In this document: piece after piece, positions 20,701 to 31,100 of the stretch
Numbering within the stretch: the first letter of the stretch is position 1
How the letters are laid out: the number at the start of each line of letters is the position of its first letter
Origin: Luidia sarsii
Lineage: Eukaryota > Echinodermata > Asteroidea > Paxillosida > Luidiidae
Direction of reading: 5' to 3'
Assembly (NCBI GenBank): GCA_949987565.1
Contig: OX465116.1
Coordinates: 1,957,726 to 2,021,725 of the forward strand
Length of the DNA: 64,000 bases
The notes under the pieces: model-generated
What the model was told of the DNA's origin: nothing
The model's database searches: none
What the model saw: only the letters and a program-made list of their open reading frames with translations
Position numbers and translations under genes: made by a program

Positions 20701-23281
20701 CCCCGTCGCATAGTCGAAACCAGTCGCACGCAGCGATTTCGGAGGTCCCGGCGCGAAGTGGTTATAGACAAGATCCGGAAGAGCCTCTTCCTCTGTAAAC
20801 CCCCCCTGGCCTACCTGTCTTGGGAGACGGAGGGGGGAAGTGCAGGCAAGTCGTACATGTCCGGGTTGTCCGAGGGCGCCCTCTGGAGGGCCGGAGCCGT
20901 TGTCGTCGCTCGCCTACATCCAAACAAGCAGTCAGACATACAAACCCAAAGTTAGACAGACTGGCCACGTGGGGGTCTCAACAAATACACACAGCTGTGC
21001 AAAATGGCTGCCGCTGTGGCAGCTCCTGGCTCACATAGACTGGTGGGTAATTTGAAGCCGTAGACATTAAAGTCAAAAGCTCAGGCTGTGGCTAACTTCA
21101 AGAGTGACTCTACAATGCATGCTCAAACCACCACTGCTGTCAAATGCCCAGGTAGCAAAAGACACAGCTACAGTCACAAATCATCATCGAATCCCGCCCG
21201 AGCTGCCTGAAATATTATTATCAGGCACCGGGCAAAGCACTGAGCATTCAGTGTTTACCACGTCGAGTAAGGGCAAAACCTCTTTGAATTATATTCTCCT
21301 CGACGCAAACATCATGTTATATCTATGACACAAATCATCGAATCCCGCTTGAGCTGCCTGAAATATTATTATCAGGCACCGAGCAAAGCACTGAGCATTC
21401 AGTGTTTACCACGTCGAGTACGGGCAAAACCTCTTTGAATTACATTCTCCTCGACGCAAACATCATGTTATATCTATGACACAAATCATCAGTTATAAAT
21501 TCTCTCTAATCAATCGATCCACATCGGTGTGTTTCTCACCCTGCCCCTCCCATGACAGTGTGAAGCGCATGGCTCTGAAGATAGCTCTTGAGGATCCTCT
21601 CTGCTGCCCTCTTGGACTGGCCAGCAGCTATCTCCCGCCTCTGTCTCCTAGCAACCTGGGTCGGGATGAGACGAGATCGCAAACTGAGATGCAGGGATGA
21701 AAAACGGTACACTCTACTGCTGCAGGCTCCACTGATTCGCGGTTCAATCTTTCTGCAACACACCAATCCAGTAGGCCACGCCCCCTTGACAATTTGACCA
21801 ATCACACTGCGCGAATTAAGTTCCGACAAATTGACACCATTTTGTCCGACATAATGTTTTAAAGCTTGTATTCTTGACGACACACTTTTCGTTGTGCTTA
21901 CTTTTGTTTCGTATGTACCAGGCGAATCCCTTGGAAACCCAAGTTTTATCCTTAACCATGGTCAAGCGGTGTAGGCAAGGACAGAAGGACAGGGGGAGAT
22001 CAAGGAGGAAGCCATGCTGTGGGAAGGGAGTGGGGGAAATTTTCAGAGAAAGGTGACGCCTTTTTTTTATATTTTTTTTTTATAGAAATTCACCCCCAAA
22101 CAAGGCTATAAAGCCACTCAAGGTTAAGGGCTAAGGAAAGAAGGAGATAGAGAGGGACTCAAGAAGGCTGGCTGAAGATAGTAATTGACATTCCTTTAAA
22201 AAAAAGAGAGAGCAAGATCGTAGGCAAGGGGGAAAACATGAACCAGGAAGGGAATCCAGAGAGAGGCAGAATGAGGGAAGAACTGTTCTGATACCTCTCT
22301 GTTCTACACCTTGGGATAGATAGAGTGTACGGGTAAGAGGAGAGGAGGGCTGTGGGAAAGGGGGTGGGGGAAGTTTCAGAGAAAAAAAAAAGAAGGTGTC
22401 GTCGGAAGAGCGAGCGAGGGGGCCCTACTCACCGTCGTCTGTCTCTTCAGCTCCGGCACGCTCCCGTCGAAGACGAAGACGGGCCGGACGCGGTAGAAGA
22501 GGAGCTTGCAGATGCGCTGGAAGAGGACGTGGAGGTGGGCGTTGGCCGCGGCCTGACCGCCCTGGTCCCTCATGCCCCTCATGGCCTGGTGGAGCCAGAG
22601 GCTGACGTCTGGTGGAGGGGGATACTCGTCAAGGGAAAACGGCCGCTTTGAAACTGATATTCAGTGGAACGTTGCGATATTGAACGAACATCCCGGGATC
22701 CATGAACATTGTTCAGTATAGTAGCGGTCGCTCGTTATAGCAGTTGCGGCCACAAAAGCCAAAGGGCATGTTCGTTATAGCCGAATGTTCAGTATATATA
22801 TATCGGCATTCGTTATGCGAATGACATTCCACTCTAATATGCGATGGGCTTTGTGAGAATGAGTAGCATCGAGGTAACATCATGATCAGGGATTTATACT
22901 CATAAAACCTCCTATCACTTCAAGTTTAAGATTAGAAATCAAGTTTTCAATCAGCATATACGAAAATACGAAGCCTGATCCTGAGCCATCATTTCATGGC
23001 CATACTCATGTATACAAGTGGTCTGGTAACCCGTGTCCACCAGATGCTATCTAGAGGTGGACGCTTTTCTCGGTCACCGGTTCTACGACTACTGGAGTGT
23101 CCAGCGGTGGTGACTGGTGTCACCGAACCCCTGTGCGAGACGAGCTTGGGATGCGGCCTCCACAAGAGGGCGCTCTCTATATGAAAGGGATACCGACTGC
23201 GAGGACCTTGCCTTCCAGAGATTCCAGCGACACTGGTCGCCCAGTGGATTCCAGGAGCTTCCATAAGCCTTGCACTCCCAT
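9405..23281 (-). CDS. ERCC5: XPG/ERCC5 DNA repair endonuclease, 14 coding exons, complete
   Basis: XPG makes the 3' incision in nucleotide excision repair, in TFIIH/XPA complexes in the nucleus. Exons, minus strand: 23281-23194, 22608-22433, 21655-21540, 20913-20815, 20294-20102, 18984-18012, 17256-17091, 16709-16553, 15837-15718, 15462-15249, 14248-14104, 12978-12787, 11231-11147, 10301-9405. All phases agree and give 1206 aa (human 1186). The N domain starts [18 protein letters not shown]30 and D77 (VFVFDG) fall at the same numbers as in human XPG. The I domain has EAEAQC (E712, E714) and [11 protein letters not shown] helix-hairpin-helix follows ([14 protein letters not shown]). The last exon opens with a PIP box, QKKITPFL, then an acidic Ser/Asp/Glu and Lys/Arg-rich tail with putative nuclear signals. 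The long acidic spacer (exons 6-8) is the poorly conserved part. Start chosen because the N domain requires it. Confidence 0.95.
10472..10593. mobile_element. MITE with GGAAGGTTTGC inverted ends
   Basis: The ends are ggaaggtttgcagtaacacc and its inverted partner ggtgtctctgcaaaccttcc, 122 bp in all, in XPG intron 13. It is related to the longer element at 46774-47017 and to a half-copy near 16778. Confidence 0.7.
11232..12786 (-). other. U12-type AT-AC intron of XPG
   Basis: On the minus strand exon 12 ends CTGCGAGA and is followed directly by ATATCCTTT, the classic U12 AT-type 5' splice site. No GT donor is available in frame before the stop. The 3' end reads CCTTAAC, a U12 branch-site match, then AGTACAGCTCAC, with AC placed 13 bases beyond the branch adenosine. 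Splicing there gives [10 protein letters not shown], which aligns without gaps to the human REFCQRYFGW segment. Confidence 0.85.
11356..12765. repeat. 37-bp minisatellite (about 36 copies) bounded by inverted ends, in XPG intron 12
   Basis: The unit is about 37 bp (…tttgagaaaggtcctgctag…) and repeats from about 11400 to 12740 with C/T and G/A variation. The left boundary (agttacagggcctgacg) is the inverse of the right boundary (gcaggccctgtaactt), so the array sits between inverted ends. Single units of the same sequence occur at 16292-16343, 27945-27970, 32818-32865 and 62305-62340, usually with the cgtcaggcc end. Confidence 0.9.
13016..13625. mobile_element. Two adjacent copies of the TTAA MITE family in XPG intron 11
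   Basis: A left partial copy (about 13016-13215) and a nearly complete one (about 13260-13625) share acaacattgggaagat, tctgggatgctgtacttctc and the core gagtaataaactatttctta. The complete copy ends gccttta. Confidence 0.7.
14275..14810. repeat. (ATCA)n microsatellite region
   Basis: Long runs of atca/tcaa, most regular at about 14655-14765, with degenerate flanks containing gatcgattg and gactgact units. It lies in XPG intron 10. Confidence 0.9.
15868..16465. mobile_element. Composite MITE joining two TTAA families
   Basis: The left half (about 15868-16130) matches the 5451-5836 element (aaagaatagcatccatacgt). The right half (about 16135-16465) matches the 4521/13260 family (tctgggatgctgtac, gcgagtaataaactatt). 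A unit of the 37-bp minisatellite (cctgacgtttcgatcctagc) is embedded at about 16292-16343. It lies in XPG intron 8. Confidence 0.65.
16778..17035. mobile_element. Nested MITEs with a duplicated GAGCCGATGTATCGGC
   Basis: An inner inverted repeat (ggttcttaactctttc against gaaagagttaaaagaacc) at about 16836-17012 lies inside ends of the ggtttgcggtaac family (left about 16778, right aacgtttcgaacagtat). The palindromic hexadecamer gagccgatgtatcggc occurs twice, at about 16920 and 16962. Confidence 0.55.
19160..19325. repeat. GGGGATGAGA 10-bp tandem repeat
   Basis: Units of ggggatgaga, alternating with gggaagaggg, repeat in XPG intron 5. Confidence 0.9.
19640..19925. mobile_element. Inverted-repeat element (GGCTCCGGCTTTGTCTC family)
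   Basis: The left segment ctcaggctccggctttgtct is answered by agacgaagccggagccgaag at the right. Similar elements occur at about 50880-51055 and 53390-53600, and a more distant one at 27590-27800. Confidence 0.55.
21184..21485. repeat. 151-bp direct duplication
   Basis: The segment starting tcatcgaatcccgc at 21184 repeats at 21335 with about 95% identity by eye, including gcaaagcactgagcattcag. Shorter relatives occur at 8720-8800 and 41105-41180. It lies in XPG intron 3. Confidence 0.85.
22609..23193 (-). other. Probable U12-type GT-AG first intron of XPG
   Basis: The donor reads G|GTATCCCTTT, one base different from the U12 consensus GTATCCTTT. About 20 bases before the acceptor lies TCCCTTGAC, 8 of 9 to the U12 branch consensus. 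The acceptor is ccaccag. The junction completes D30, the catalytic aspartate codon. Confidence 0.65.
22663..22835. repeat. Imperfect inverted repeat in XPG intron 1
   Basis: The left (cagtggaacgttgcgatatt) and right (cattccactc) ends, with internal ttcgttatag repeats, suggest an old MITE-like insertion. No target duplication is visible. Confidence 0.4.
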
Positions 23282-25143
23282 GGCGGACAGAGCACCAGCC
23301 TACATGCAAGTAAATACAACAGAGCAACGTTCAAAGAATCACAGTACAGCGGGTCTGTATCACCAAGCAGCAAATAACTGAGCATGCATCATCGCAGCGG
23401 GTCTGTGAGTGTGTGCACACGTAGCCCCGCGACTGCGGTTTGCAATCAAAGATGGCCGCCGCATTTTGGATCGTCGGACGGGAGAGATATCTTCTCAATC
23501 AACTGAGGGTGAATTTCGCCCTTTTTCCCAAACATGAGTAAAACAAAATGACCAGTTCTAGTAAAGGCAGTATTATATTAATACATTACAAGTAAAGAAT
23601 GACAATGAGTATGAGGACTCTCAGTCTCACTCAGTCACTGCACTGCCACTCAAAATCAAATGGTAATGACTATAAAACTAGTAAAAGTACAAGTATAAAC
23701 TATAATCTATGTAATGAATGACTACAGTCTGCAATGCCCTAACTTAATTTTATTTTACTAATTACTGTATGTATGTATGTAGTCCGAGTAACTTGGACCC
23801 GACATGTCACCCTTTTTTATCGAAATTTGAAATTTGGAGGGTCGGGTGACAGTCACATGCATATACTTTACAGGTCAGGAATAGAAAACACCATGCAATA
23901 GATAGGACTCACCAAGAGAACTAACCAAAATAGTGGGCTTTTCCCAGTGTTAATGAGCACAAAATGCACTCTTACATTACTATTAAACGCCCGTACCTAA
24001 ATCAACGTACAGACTAGAGTAGACTACGGTAGGTAGTTGTTCCGTGTGTGCACGTGTGGTTGATATTTTGCAAACAGCGCCACCAAGAGTCCGTTGCTGT
24101 CGGTACGGCTCGTATTATTATTATTTTTTTGATCGCTTGAATGGGCTCGAGTCTGTCTTGCTAAGAAAAACCCACAAAATGTATGGGATAAGACTCGTTT
24201 TAATTCTGAATTTGATCGAGGCAAAGTGCAAGTTGTCTCGGCTACAGTTGAAATAGAGCCGTTTGCTTAATTTAGATTTCGATATCGATAGATTTTGATA
24301 TTTAATAATTCGACTGCAATTTCACCAAGAAATCATAATATTATTTTCATTGTATCATATATTAGATATCAAAGCAGACTATCTTGTTCTGTAAATTTTG
24401 TAGATCATGGAATAAAAATCACATTCCTATACGTGGTTAGATCACAAAACACAATTTGCAACAAATATGAGCAACATTTCAAACAAGACGTCTGGTTGTT
24501 TGCATCTGAATGAAAGCAGGGATGTGGTCCCTAGAGATATACAACAGTTAAAGAAAATATCCAAGTTGGAAAACAGTAAAACAAAGGGACACAATTTGTT
24601 CAGGTTCTGTACAGATTTTTATTTTTATTTTTCACTTTCTTAAAAAAATGACATTATGATCGTTGTCTCAAAAGTGCTTTTGTACATTCTAAGCAGCTTA
24701 TACAAACGAAAAAATCAAAGAAAATATGAAATTTAATATTTGGTGAGAAAAATTAACACATTTATCTCAATTTCATGAACTTAACCACTAAAAATGTAAA
24801 GAAAAGATTAAACGAAAAAATTGAAGAAGATGTTTATCTAAGGCATAATGAAGGCTTGTGAAAATAGTCACACAAGAAAAAGGCAATGAAAAGTTGTCTG
24901 TTCGTGAGAGCTTGCCTGCCATTTCAGCTTCAAAATTGTTTTATTTACATGATTTTTAGGACTGTAGTTATACCCAAATCATTCACTTGAAGATTAACAA
25001 TCTCTCAGACTTTCCCCCATTTTTCAAATAAAATATGTTGGTCTGTTTCATATTTATCGTGGAAAACATGGAATAAAGTAAGCAGTTGTCCCAATAAAGG
25101 GCAAAGTCGTCGAATACAAAGGAGAACTGGTTGATGAAGGCTC
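23282..25143. other. XPG upstream region and DKC1 downstream region
   Basis: This is the promoter side of XPG (minus strand) and, further right, the 3' side of DKC1. At about 23447-23462, within 200 bp of the XPG start codon, caaagatggccgccgc resembles a YY1 site (consensus AAGATGGCGGC), which is common near housekeeping starts. A truncated MITE (23780-23850) and a SINE 5' fragment (about 24490-24560) are present. The rest, 24560-25140, is AT-rich with no gene seen. Confidence 0.5.
24940..24945 (-). terminator. Candidate polyadenylation signal of DKC1
   Basis: AATAAA on the minus strand, about 200 bases downstream of the DKC1 stop codon. Two further candidates lie near 24620-24635. Confidence 0.35.
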
Positions 25144-28100
25144 CTATTTCTTGTCTTTCTTCTTCTTCTTTTTCTTCTTCTCGGATGACGGCTCCTGAAA
25201 AAAAAAAAAAAAAAAAACAGCTTTAGACTTCAAGTCATTTTAGCTAAAAACCTCATTTGAATCACTTTGCAAAATGCACATGTATTACCGGTACTCTAAA
25301 AACCCATTTTTGAAAAATTGGCAAAGAAAACTTTGACTGGACTGGGGCTCGAACCCGAGACCTTTGGATTAATGTACCAGTGCTCTTCCATCTGAGCTAT
25401 CCAGCTCTCAGTTAGATGGTGGCCTCCCAAATAGTCAACTAGTCTTTGCCGGGGTGGGGGCGCCAGTTAGAAGCAACTCAACCATTAACTGCCGTGTATC
25501 TCCAGGGATCACACCCCCGCTTTCATTCAGATGCAAACAACTAATTGTTGTAAACCTGGCTACGGCAGCTCAGGGATCACACCAAGTGGATGCAGCTTTT
25601 TCAATTCAAGTCAAACAAACAAAGGAAAAACTGACTGGGAACTTTTGAACAATTTGAAAAAATTGGCAAAGAAAACTTGGACTGGACCGGGACTTGAAAC
25701 CGAGACCTCTGGATTAATGTACCAGTGCTCTTCCATCTGAGCTATCCAGCTGTTAAATGGTGGCCTCCCTAATAGTCAACTAGTCTTCAGATAAGTCACA
25801 TCGTAGTGTGAAATCACGAGTCTTTTCGGCTTACCGCAACACTGATGTCTGCATCGCCGTCTTCGTCAGACTCCGCCTCTTCCTTGATCCTCTTCTTTTT
25901 CTCCTTCTTCTCCTTCTTCTCCTTCTTCTTCTCCTTCTTGTCTTTCTTCTTCTTCTTCTTCTCCTTGCTGGTCGGCGTGGTGACCTCCATGGCGACGGGC
26001 GAGGCTGGGGGCGTGCTGTCGGCGCTGGTGCTGTTGCTGCTGCTGCTGCTGGTGCTGGCCTCCCGCTTGCGCTTCTTGGCTGCGGGCGTCTCGGCGGCGG
26101 GCGTGGCTGTGCTTGTGCTGGCCTCCTCTTGGCCGTTGGCGGGCTCACGCTTGACGCTGGGAGAGAGGAGACATTTAAAAAAAAAAAAAAAAAAGTTAAT
26201 TACTAAAAAAAAAAATAATTGATGAAAAACTGACTGGGATTTTTTTTTAAATTGAATTTTCTTTGCCATTTTTTTCAACTAGGAAAGGAAAAATCTAAAA
26301 AAAAGAAAGGGGCTGCAACGGGCCCCCAAAAATATTAAGCCTGGGTATAAAATAACAAAGCATGGGTATGTGTCCTCACCGGCTTGACAGTTCCAGATGG
26401 ATCCTAGTCATTCACCCAGATGGAACCTAGTCGTTCACCCAGATGGAACCTAGTCGTTCACCCAGATGGAACCTAGTCATTCACCCAGATGGAACCTAGT
26501 CGTTCACCCAGATGGAACCTAGTCGTTCACCCAGATGGAACCTAGTCGTTCACCCAGATGGAACCTAATCATTCCCCCCCAGATGGAACCTAATCATTCC
26601 CCCCCAGATGGAACCTAGTCATTCACCCAGATGGATCCTAGTCATTCACCCAGATGGAACCTAGTCATTCACCCAGATGGATCCTAGTCTTTCACCTAGA
26701 TAGAACCTAGTCATTCACCCAGAAAGAACCTAGTCATTCACCCAGATGGAACCTAGTCATTCACCCAGATGGAACCTAGTCATTCACCCAGATGGATCCT
26801 CGTCATTCACCTAGATGGAACCTAGTCATTCACCCAGAAGGAACCTAGTCATTCACCCAGATGGAACCTGGTCATTCACCCAGATGGAACCTGGTCAATC
26901 ACCCAGATGGAACCTAGTCATTCACCCAGATGGAACCTAGTCATTCACCCAGATGGAACCTAGTCATTCACCCAGATGGAACCTAGTCATTCACCCAGAA
27001 GGAACCTAGTCATTCACCCAGATGGAACCTAGTCATTCACCCAGATGGAACCAAGTCATTCACCCAGATGGAACCTAGTCATTCACCCAGATGGAACCTA
27101 GTCATTCACCCAGAGGGATCCTAGTCATTCACCCAGATAGAACCTACTCATTCACCCAGATGGAACCTAGTCATTCACCCAGATGGAACCTACTCATTCA
27201 CCCAGATAGAACCTACTCATTCACCCAGAAGGAACCTAGTCATTCACCCAGATGGAACCAAGTCATTCACCCAGATGGAACCTAGTCATTCACCCAGATG
27301 GAACCAAGTCATTCACCCAGATGGAACCTAGTCATTCACCCAGATGGAACGAGTCTCTTCTGAAGGATCACCCACTCCGCTGACATGCTCCTACCTGAAA
27401 TCAACGTAGGAGCTCTTCCAGTCAGCTGGTGTCGAGTCCGTGGGTTTGCCGTGCTTTGTCAGCTTGCCTGCCTGAATCAGCATCTTCTTCTTGCTGGCCT
27501 GAGACGGAGGAAGGAAGAGGGGGAAAAAACGATAGTGAAAAAAATAACCAAAACAATCCAGAATGCAGTGCCAATGGGCAACTCTATGCCCCTTTAGGAA
27601 TCAATGGATCAAGCTCAGGCTCTGGCTTTGTCTCTGTCCGACAGAACCTGAAAATCCAGGTTGTGGTTAGTCGCCGAATTTGAAGGTCTGTCGGCCTGAT
27701 AAGTACAGAGAATTCACAACCGGGGGCCAAACGAAGATGCCTGTTGACAATATAATTGGCAAGAGAAGCCTAAGCCCGAGCTAGGTTCTATCTTCTATCA
27801 TCATTTCACAGGAGCTTCAATGGGGACTCTTTCCTCAGCCTCTGAGCCTGTGTCGTCTTTTGTCATTTTGTTATTCAAAAGCCGGAAATAACAGGTTGCA
27901 GCACTTTGACTGAATCTGAAAGCTTCAGCAGGAGGTTTGGAAGCCTAGCAGGACCTTCCTCAAAGGCGGGATACTCCTACCAGGAAGGCAGAGTTCAGGC
28001 TCCAAGGTTAAACTCCGCCAAAGGACCTCGGAATACAGACACCATGCTGGGGCTGGAGCAGGGTTTTGGAGGGGGACCTATGAAGTTGGCTCTTGCCCTT

Positions 28101-31100
28101 CAACACCAAGGGGGTCCGGGGTTCAAGTCCCCACCTAAAGGGTTGGGTTCTGTTGCATTGTGCTCCAGTGGTAGACCCCCTCCCCTTTTTTAGCCGGCGA
28201 TGGGCATGATCATGAAACTCGATGGTCCTTCCCGATTCGATGCTGAGGGATGAGAGGCCATCCCTTTCATACCCGTTTGAACATTCCAGGCCCCATCCCC
28301 GCACAGCCTAGATTCTTGGAGATTACCCACCCTGACGGTCACCAAAAGGCAGTGCGGCTACTCCACCCTATTGGGTACTGCTCGCCCTCATCAAAGATCT
28401 TTATACAGTGAGTTTAACGATAACCTACCGGCACTTGTACACATGCAAATACTTAGCAACTACAGACAGACAGTGGGCCGGACTCACCACCTCTCCCAGG
28501 CCCCACTTGCGCGGGTACGTGTCCCGCTCCATGATGACCCGCTTGAGCTTGGCGACGACGCCGTGGTCGCAGGTTGCCATGACGGCGGTCGTCATGAGAG
28601 CGATGGCCAGGGCCACCGCCTCACCCTTGGTGGTGACGATGACCACCTCCGAGTTGATCTCGATGCCGTCCTCAAAGCGCAGTACACCAGGCAGCATCAC
28701 TTTGGCGCCATAGCAGATGGCGTTGATCTGTGACAGACAGACAAGTTGCAGGGCTAATTGTAGTGTTCAGGTTGTGGTCAGGAGTGTCCAAGTAGTGGTT
28801 AGAAAGTGTTTGGGTAGTATTCAGGTAATGTTCAGGTTGTGATCAGGTAGCATTCCGATAGAGTTCAGGTTGTGATCAGGTAGCATTCCGATAGAGTTCA
28901 GGTTGTGATCAGGTAGCCTTCAGGTAGTCTTCAGGTAGTGTTCAGGTTGTGATCAGGTAGCCTTCAGGTAGCGTTCAGGTTGTGATCAGGTAGCATTTAG
29001 GTTGTGTTCAGGTTGTGATCAGGTAGCCTTCAGGTAGTGTTCAGGTTGTGATCAGGTAGCGTTCAGGTAGTGTTCGGGTAGTGTTCAAATTGTGTTCAGG
29101 TAGCATTCAGGTTGCGGTCAGGTAGTATTCATATAGTGTTCAGGTAGTGTTCAGTCAGGTAGTGTTTAGGTAGTGTTCAGGAAGTGCTCAGGTAGTGTTA
29201 ATATATTTTGTCTTCTGGTAATTGGGGTGGGGAAAAGGAAGGTGAGAGTGGGGGTGACATTGGGAGAAGAGGCAGACGAGCTGCTGAGGGTCAGGAGTCA
29301 GGGTTAGAATGGTCTTGCTCAATTCCAAGAGGGTGGAGGAGAGGGAGAGGGTGATTGAGGCCGATCAGGGGGACCGAAGCCAGGGAAGGGAGGTTTTCTA
29401 CTCACGGCACTGTCTTTCATGATGATCCTCTTGTGAGATGTGAGAAGGGCCTCCAGAGGTTTGACCACTCGCCTCATGTACTCCTCATCCTTGTGGTTAT
29501 CGTAGATCCACTGAGCATCTAAAACATCATGCATGGTCACCAACTGATCCTGGAAGGAGACCACAAATAGAAGATGAAAACTCATCCCAAAAGAAACAAA
29601 CAATGCCAAGCAAAGCCTTGCTAAGCTCCATTCCCTTGGTAGCTTGGCCAAGCCTTGCCATGCTCCAGTGCCTTGGTAGCTAGGCCAAGCCTTGCCATGC
29701 TCCAGTGCCTTGGTAGCTTGGCTAAGCCTTGCCATACATCAGTGCCTTGGTAGCTAGGCTAAGCCTTGCCATGCTCCAGTGCCTTGGTAGCTAGGCCAAG
29801 CCTTGTCATGCTCCAGTGCCTTGGTAGCTAGGCCAAGCCTTGCCATGCACCAGTGCCTTGATAGCTTGGCCAAGCCTTGCCATGCACCAGTGCCTTGGTA
29901 GCTTGGACAAGCCTTGTCATGCTCCAGTGCCTTGGTAGCTTGGCCAAGCCTTGCCATGCTCCAGTGCCTTGGTAGCTTGGCCAAGCCTTGTCATGCACCA
30001 GTGCCTTGGTAGCTTGGCCAAGCCTTGTCATGCACCAGTGCCTTGGTAGCTAGGCCAAGCCTTGTCATGCACCAGTGCCTTGGTAGCTTGGCCAAGCCTT
30101 GCCATGCACCAGTGCCTTGGTAGCTTGGCCAAGCCTTGTCATGCGCCAGTGCCTTGATAGGTAGGACCCTACCTCCCTTACCTTCTCACACTGGATGCCT
30201 GATCGGACTCGCCGCAGCTCAGCCATCTGCCCTCCGACGCCCAGCAGTAGCCCCAAGTGGACACACAGGGTCCGTACATAAGTACCTGCCTCGCAGCTCA
30301 TCCAAAAGATGCCTGCAAGGAAGGATACAACGATCCGGTTATCACAAACCGAGCATTGCCTTAGTAGTTGGTGACTGCACACTTCCCACCCGGATACCAT
30401 TATTATGTTAAATTTGTCACAACAAACTCCTTACTTACTGTTATCAATTAGGGGGCACTGTGACATGGACAGATTAAGCAGGCCTATGACTACAGCTATG
30501 ACTGGCCAGTGACGACACGTGTCTCTCAGGACTCACCGAGGTGCCTTTTGTCGTCATACTCGATGAGCTTGCTCTCGTAGACCGTTCGGACTCGGAGCTG
30601 CCGCTTGACCGCCGAGATGAGAGGTGGCCGCTGGAACAAGGCACCGGTCAGTGTCTCCAGGGCCTGAGTAGGGGGTTAAGATGATGAACGTTGTCCAACA
30701 AACAGTAACAGGAGGGGGCAATGTTTGGAATACTGCATCCCTCTCTGGGACCCTTGACGAAATGAAGCCTTGACTTTGGTTTCAGTTTCCCACACTCATT
30801 ATGATTTCTATGGAGATTAAGGAACAAGCTTGTGACTATACAGCCACTATACAGCCACTTAGGCACCAAAACAAAGGCCATGTAAGTGCTTGGGGCATGG
30901 GACTGCCCCTTTAAGAAACTGTAGGCCCTTTACTTAGTCCACATAAGTGCTATCTGTTTGGGCATGGGGCTGCCCCTTTAAGAAACTGTAGGCCCTTTGC
31001 TGAGGCCATAAGTGTTATCAGTAGGGGCATGGGGCTGCCCCTTTAAGAAACTGTAGGCCCTTTGCTGAGGCCATAAGTGTTATCAGTATGGGCATGGGGC

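Noticed and set aside
26398..27355. A repetitive peptide-coding gene with units like HSPRWN
   Set aside because: It is the 23-bp minisatellite read in frame. A 23-bp period does not keep one frame in a real protein repeat, and it lies inside DKC1 intron 10.
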